Source: Cellvibrio sp. KY-GH-1
GTDB lineage: Bacteria; Pseudomonadota; Gammaproteobacteria; Pseudomonadales; Cellvibrionaceae
NCBI RefSeq assembly: GCF_008806975.1
Contig: NZ_CP031728.1
Location: 4,691,501-4,755,500, forward strand
DNA: 64,000 nucleotides
Direction: 5' to 3'
The notes below the pieces were generated by a model. It was not told where the DNA came from. It did no database searches and saw only the letters and a program-made list of their open reading frames with translations. A program made the translations under genes and the position numbers. Every line of letters begins with the position of its first letter. Positions within the stretch are counted from its first letter, which is position 1. Below are positions 60,371 through 64,000 of this stretch, one piece after another.

Positions 60371-61907
60371 ACCATGGCGCATCCTAATCCTCGGCGGTGG
60401 TACTGCGGGCTGGATGGCAGCGAATTTATTTGCAAAACAATGGCCGCGTGAGCAAGTCCAGATAACCTTAATCGAAGCACCGGAAATTCCTATCATTGGT
60501 GTGGGCGAAGGTTCTACACCCTCGCTCAAACGTTTTTTTAAAACGCTCGATATTCCCGAGTGCGAATGGATGCCGCAATGTCAGGCAACTTACAAAGCCA
60601 ATATTCGCTTTGTCGATTGGAGTCCCGCCTCGGGAGTCAGTAATTATTCCCATCCGTTTTATTCCCAGCCGGATGTATTTAACGAGCGCGCATTTTTTAC
60701 TAATTGTCGCACGCGCCGCCTGGGTTTGGATGTGGTTACCGAGCCTGAGCGGTTCTTTATTAACGGCGAATTGGCGCGGCAAGGCAAAGCGCCTGTGGCA
60801 CCGAAAAATTTTCCGTTTCAGATGGAGTACGGCTATCACTTTGATTCGCAATTGCTCGGGCGCTATTTGGCACGGGTTGCTGCTGCGCGCGGAGTGGTTC
60901 ATCGCCAGGCAACCTTCGCGCAGGTGCTGCGCAATGACGCAGGTGATATTAGCGCGCTGCAAACCCGCGCCGGCGATTTGATTCGCGGTGATTTTTTTAT
61001 CGATTGCACCGGTTTTTCTTCGCTATTAATGCAACGGGGTTTGGCTGTGCCCTTTCGCTCTTACGCACAGCAATTGTTTAACGATAGCGCCGTGGTAATG
61101 CCCAGTGCCGCCGCGCAAGATTATCCCGTGGAAACTCGCTCTACCGCATTAACCGCCGGCTGGTGTTGGCATATTCCGCTAATCCATCGCACCGGAAATG
61201 GCTATGTTTATAGCAGTCAATTTATCAACAAAGATCAAGCGGAAGCCGAATTTCGCGCGCACCTGGGAGTCATTGATTCGGCGCAGGAGTGCCGTCATCT
61301 GCAAATGCGCGTTGGGCAATTGGAGCAACACTGGGTCTTCAATTGCGTTGGCTTGGGATTGTCGCAAGGGTTTATAGAACCACTGGAAGCCACAGCATTG
61401 CATTTGGTGCAATTAACAATTGAAGCCCTGATTGATGCCTTGAATCAGCATCAATTTACCTGCGCTGGGCGCGAACAATTTAATCGCACAGTGAATAATC
61501 ATTTTGAGGGTGTGCGCGACTATATTCTCGCGCATTACAAACTCAACACGCGTGGCTTGGTCAATGGCGCGGGCGACGATGCAGGTTATTGGCGCGCGAA
61601 CCGCGACAATAAGCACATGCCTGAATCCCTTCTGCAACTATTGGATGTGTGGTTTCGCTGCGGTGATTTAGCGGAGGAACTTGTGCAACGAAAAATAAAA
61701 CCTGCCTTCAATGCCGCATCCTGGCATTGTTTGCTGGCAGGCTACGGGGCGTTTCCGCCGCTGGCGCCCAATCAACCGGGGCAGGGCAAAGGAGATCTTT
61801 ATCGCGAATGCGACGTCGCTAAATTTGTGGAGGGTTGTGCGCTGAATTTTCCGCTACATAAAACGCTGTTGATGAACGACAGAAAATTAATTGAGCCAGG
61901 CGCCTAA
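60363..61907 (+). CDS. Tryptophan halogenase-family flavoprotein 2
   Basis: 514 residues from GTG at 60363, overlapping the previous stop by 8 bases, so coupled to it. FAD motif GGGTAGWMAA (11-20), GVGEGSTP in place of GVGEATIP, signature WCWHIP, Lys78 in TYKANIRFVDW. The active-site segment reads FIEPLEATALHL: Glu is kept but the next Ser is Ala, unlike the first copy. It may have altered activity or a different substrate. Its 3' end overlaps the convergent hydrolase gene by 21 bases. Confidence 0.88.
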   Translation: MDKPWRILILGGGTAGWMAANLFAKQWPREQVQITLIEAPEIPIIGVGEGSTPSLKRFFKTLDIPECEWMPQCQATYKANIRFVDWSPASGVSNYSHPFYSQPDVFNERAFFTNCRTRRLGLDVVTEPERFFINGELARQGKAPVAPKNFPFQMEYGYHFDSQLLGRYLARVAAARGVVHRQATFAQVLRNDAGDISALQTRAGDLIRGDFFIDCTGFSSLLMQRGLAVPFRSYAQQLFNDSAVVMPSAAAQDYPVETRSTALTAGWCWHIPLIHRTGNGYVYSSQFINKDQAEAEFRAHLGVIDSAQECRHLQMRVGQLEQHWVFNCVGLGLSQGFIEPLEATALHLVQLTIEALIDALNQHQFTCAGREQFNRTVNNHFEGVRDYILAHYKLNTRGLVNGAGDDAGYWRANRDNKHMPESLLQLLDVWFRCGDLAEELVQRKIKPAFNAASWHCLLAGYGAFPPLAPNQPGQGKGDLYRECDVAKFVEGCALNFPLHKTLLMNDRKLIEPGA

Positions 61908-62621
61908 TACTTGGCAGAGCCAATCGGGGGCGTCCAATGGCAAGTCGTGACCTGCATCCGGGTGCAACTCTAGTGGCCAATTAAATCGCCGAGCGAGATC
62001 TTTGCTTGCGTTGCAATTGACAAAGCGATCGCCCGCGCTGGCGATAATTAACCCGCGCACTGCGCAATTGTGCTGCGGGCGAAAGCGCGCAGCAGCACCC
62101 AGCATGCTAATGATGGTTGTGCGTGAAACCGGATGTTGAGTTTGAATCGCCAGCCACTGCTGCAAATGTGTCTTGAATTTTGGGCGATTATTGCTGACGT
62201 GACGTAACACCAGGTGTTCACGCCAGCGAGCAGGTAATAATAGCGCCGCGATAATGGCTGGCCAGGCGCGCGGCTTTAATCGCCAATACACTGGCTGATC
62301 GCCAGCACTGGAATTAATCAATACCACACCGGCAACTTGCGCGGGAAATTGTTGTGCCCAATTCAATGCGATCATGCCTCCCATGGAAATACCAACCACA
62401 TAAATTGGTTCGCTGATCTGGAGGGCGGCAAGTTGTGCCTGCGCGTATTCGGTCATCTGCTGGATGGAGTCGAGCGGACTTTCCTGATAATGAATTCCAC
62501 AACCGGGGAAATCAATGCAGTGAATATTCCAGCGGGGGCCGAGTGTGTGTTGTAACTGTTGCGGAAAATGCAACCAGTGAGCTGCTTCGCGCGCCAGGCC
62601 GCGCAATAAAATAATATGCAT
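61887..62621 (-). CDS. Alpha/beta hydrolase
   Basis: 244 residues from ATG at 62621 (AGGGA upstream). Nucleophile elbow VGISMGGMIAL with Ser; oxyanion/HG-like region LLRGLAREAAHW; catalytic Asp in ASAGDRFVN and His in DAGHDLPLD. No signal peptide, so probably cytoplasmic. Substrate unknown. It is downstream of the M14-type gene on the same strand and converges on halogenase 2. Confidence 0.88.
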   Translation of the reverse strand: MHIILLRGLAREAAHWLHFPQQLQHTLGPRWNIHCIDFPGCGIHYQESPLDSIQQMTEYAQAQLAALQISEPIYVVGISMGGMIALNWAQQFPAQVAGVVLINSSAGDQPVYWRLKPRAWPAIIAALLLPARWREHLVLRHVSNNRPKFKTHLQQWLAIQTQHPVSRTTIISMLGAAARFRPQHNCAVRGLIIASAGDRFVNCNASKDLARRFNWPLELHPDAGHDLPLDAPDWLCQVLGAWLN

Positions 62622-62640
62622 CAATAAGGTCCCTGACTCG

Positions 62641-63720
62641 TTAATTAAACCATAGACTTTTAGCGGTTTGGTTTAATAATTCACGCTGTTTACTATCGGG
62701 CAACCAGTTTTGGTAATTGAGTGTGGCGGCCAACATGAAATCCAATAATAACAAATGACTGCGCAATACTCGTGCATGGCGGTGTTGCATTTGCGGGTTA
62801 AATAATCCCGCGAGGTTAAAAATTTGGCGCGGGCGTTTTTTGATCCAGGCCCAGGAACCCATCTCCAACGTCAAAGGTAAGAAATGAGATTGCTGGTGTG
62901 AGCGCGCTTGCAGGCAAAAATAGTCCCACAAGTCCCCGTGGGATAAGTAGTGAATGGATTGCGGCTCGAAGGCATAGGTATGGTTGGGGTAACTGCGCTC
63001 CCACAACAATTTTAGTGCGACATAATCAGCGATATTGTGAATAGGCTTTTTGCGGTAGGCGTAAGGGAACCAGAGCTGGTCGCGCATACCAAAGCCTGAG
63101 TGCAAGTCCACTACCAGCGAAAACGAGCGATCTAAAATTCGTTTCTGCAATAATTTTTCCAGTGCAATATTTTCAGCTTCCATGGGTGTATTTTTTTTGC
63201 CGCGATACCAGGGTAAGAATGTCCCAAGGCGATGCCCGCCACCGAGTAAGGGGACATCCCCTTCCGCGTTGACAGGCGCGTTGCGATTTAAATCTATTCC
63301 GTTGCCGTTGCTGCGCTGATTCAAATACATGCCGACCGGATTTAAAATTGGCATTAACACCAATTGCACCTGGGCGAGTTGTTGCTGCAGGTGAGAATCC
63401 CAATTTAATCGCTCCAGCAGCGTTTGCAACCAGGCGATTAAAACCTGGCTGCCAATACGCTCAATACCGTGCATACCGCCGGTTAATAACAGTGTTGGGG
63501 CAGAGGTATCTGTCGTGCCCAAGGTGATGGAGTAGAGTGGTAAGTGCAGATGCTGCACTTGTAGCATTAACTCGACCTGCGCATTTAAGTGCTGCGGGTA
63601 ATTGCGAATCAAGCGTTCGAGTTGTAATAGCTCGGGAATTTTTTGTTTTAGCTCGCGCCTCAATTCAGCGCTGCGCAGGCTGGATGAATCAGGGCTTGGG
63701 GAGGTTTCTGGAGAGTTCAT
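62641..63720 (-). CDS. M14-type zinc carboxypeptidase-like protein
   Basis: 359 residues from ATG at 63720 (a TTG at 63732 is the frame limit). Zinc ligands: His and Glu in TGGMHGIERIGSQ and a later His in VVDLHSGFG; substrate-binding NPVGMYLNQRSNGNGIDLNRN; catalytic Glu in LTLEMGSWAW. This resembles the AstE/aspartoacylase-M14 branch, which removes acyl or amino-acid groups. No signal peptide is apparent. It is followed after 19 bases by the hydrolase gene, probably one transcript. Confidence 0.85.
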   Translation of the reverse strand: MNSPETSPSPDSSSLRSAELRRELKQKIPELLQLERLIRNYPQHLNAQVELMLQVQHLHLPLYSITLGTTDTSAPTLLLTGGMHGIERIGSQVLIAWLQTLLERLNWDSHLQQQLAQVQLVLMPILNPVGMYLNQRSNGNGIDLNRNAPVNAEGDVPLLGGGHRLGTFLPWYRGKKNTPMEAENIALEKLLQKRILDRSFSLVVDLHSGFGMRDQLWFPYAYRKKPIHNIADYVALKLLWERSYPNHTYAFEPQSIHYLSHGDLWDYFCLQARSHQQSHFLPLTLEMGSWAWIKKRPRQIFNLAGLFNPQMQHRHARVLRSHLLLLDFMLAATLNYQNWLPDSKQRELLNQTAKSLWFN

Positions 63721-63812
63721 AGCGGCGGCCAAGCTGGGTCTTTAGTGCTCTGAGCATAGCCGCAATTGCGTGCAAATATTTTTACACTTTTATGAACCTC
63801 GAAGGGGGCCGG

Positions 63813-64000
63813 TTAATCCCACACCAGCACGTCAGCGTTTTGTGCAATAACATGTAATTCTTGATTGTGGATCATGCCTTGCAGGTTGCTGCCAATTTCC
63901 TGATGAAGATCATTGGCGCGGGTGGTCGAGGTTGCGCTGAGCCCAACGCTGCGGTTGCGCCCCGATTTTTTTGCAGCGTAGAGCGCGTGATCAGCCACGT
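63813..64000 (-). CDS. GGDEF diguanylate cyclase, 3' end only (cut by window edge)
   Basis: The frame is open to the right edge. The visible 61 residues start with ADHALYAAKKSGRNRS, the typical C-terminal end of a GGDEF domain (RADxALYxAKxxGRN), then a 40-residue tail ending in VLVWD. The catalytic part lies outside the window. Confidence 0.85.
   Translation of the reverse strand, partial: VADHALYAAKKSGRNRSVGLSATSTTRANDLHQEIGSNLQGMIHNQELHVIAQNADVLVWD

Noticed and set aside
1..64000. CRISPR arrays, rRNA or tRNA genes
   Set aside because: No regularly spaced direct repeats of CRISPR type, no cloverleaf tRNA with T-loop GTTCRA-type signature and no rRNA-like conserved stretch was noticed by eye; a covariance-model scan would be decisive.

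Overview
The window looks like chromosomal DNA of a Gram-negative, polysaccharide-degrading gammaproteobacterium close to Cellvibrio (family Cellvibrionaceae). The assignment is inferred from gene content: divergent orn/rsgA, ParC topoisomerase, two TonB-dependent receptors, a GH97 / GH43 / CE2 carbohydrate enzyme set, LacI control, tryptophan-halogenase-like flavoproteins beside a TonB receptor, and many two-component and c-di-GMP genes. I saw no rRNA, tRNA or CRISPR array.

Region 1 (1-15.3 kb) is mostly core-like. It holds a YgjP-type metalloprotease cut by the left edge, a DUF2750 protein, a LEA14-like lipoprotein, parC, a PilZ protein, a very large single-pass membrane protein, a polysaccharide deacetylase, a ParA-type ATPase, an Ig-like lipoprotein with a beta-barrel partner, a Bax-like glucosaminidase, and an overlapping pair of replication-type genes: a lambda-P-like protein and a protein with three DnaT-type domains.

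Region 2 (15.5-17 kb) is AT-rich and encodes two secreted or anchored proteins of unknown role. Region 3 (17-30 kb) is dominated by signalling: a GAF histidine kinase with an HD-GYP regulator; a TonB receptor - MipA/OmpV - DUF3019 - OmpR regulator - kinase operon; a PEP-CTERM protein; and a SsuA/NMT1-type binding lipoprotein translationally coupled to a membrane histidine kinase.

Region 4 (29-39.7 kb) has a two-domain rhodanese, rsgA, orn, a PspC protein, a RelE/NadS-type toxin-antitoxin pair with a palindromic operator, a diguanylate cyclase divergent from a small binding protein, and a four-gene molybdenum hydroxylase cluster (XdhC, MocA-like, 2Fe-2S subunit, Tat-exported molybdopterin subunit).

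Region 5 (39.7-43.3 kb) is an AT-rich accessory island. It has a zinc-ribbon protein, a remnant of a CcdA-type antitoxin, a Tlde1-like L,D-transpeptidase effector with an overlapping periplasmic gene that is probably its immunity protein, and a complete IS256-family element whose inverted repeats and 8-bp target duplication can be read directly.

Region 6 (43.3-64 kb) is carbohydrate oriented. GH43 and a CE2-type esterase suggest hemicellulose side-chain removal. After a patatin-like membrane protein comes a regulon built round a LacI regulator. To its left on the minus strand are a GH97 alpha-glucosidase, a gluconate-dehydrogenase-type small subunit, a GMC oxidoreductase and an exported xylose-isomerase-like protein, together resembling a 3-keto-glycoside route. 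To its right are a large TonB receptor and two tandem tryptophan-halogenase-like genes. Three copies of an ACAACCGGTTGT-type palindrome mark the likely LacI operators. The window ends with an alpha/beta hydrolase, an M14-type zinc carboxypeptidase-like protein, and the 3' end of a GGDEF gene cut by the right edge.
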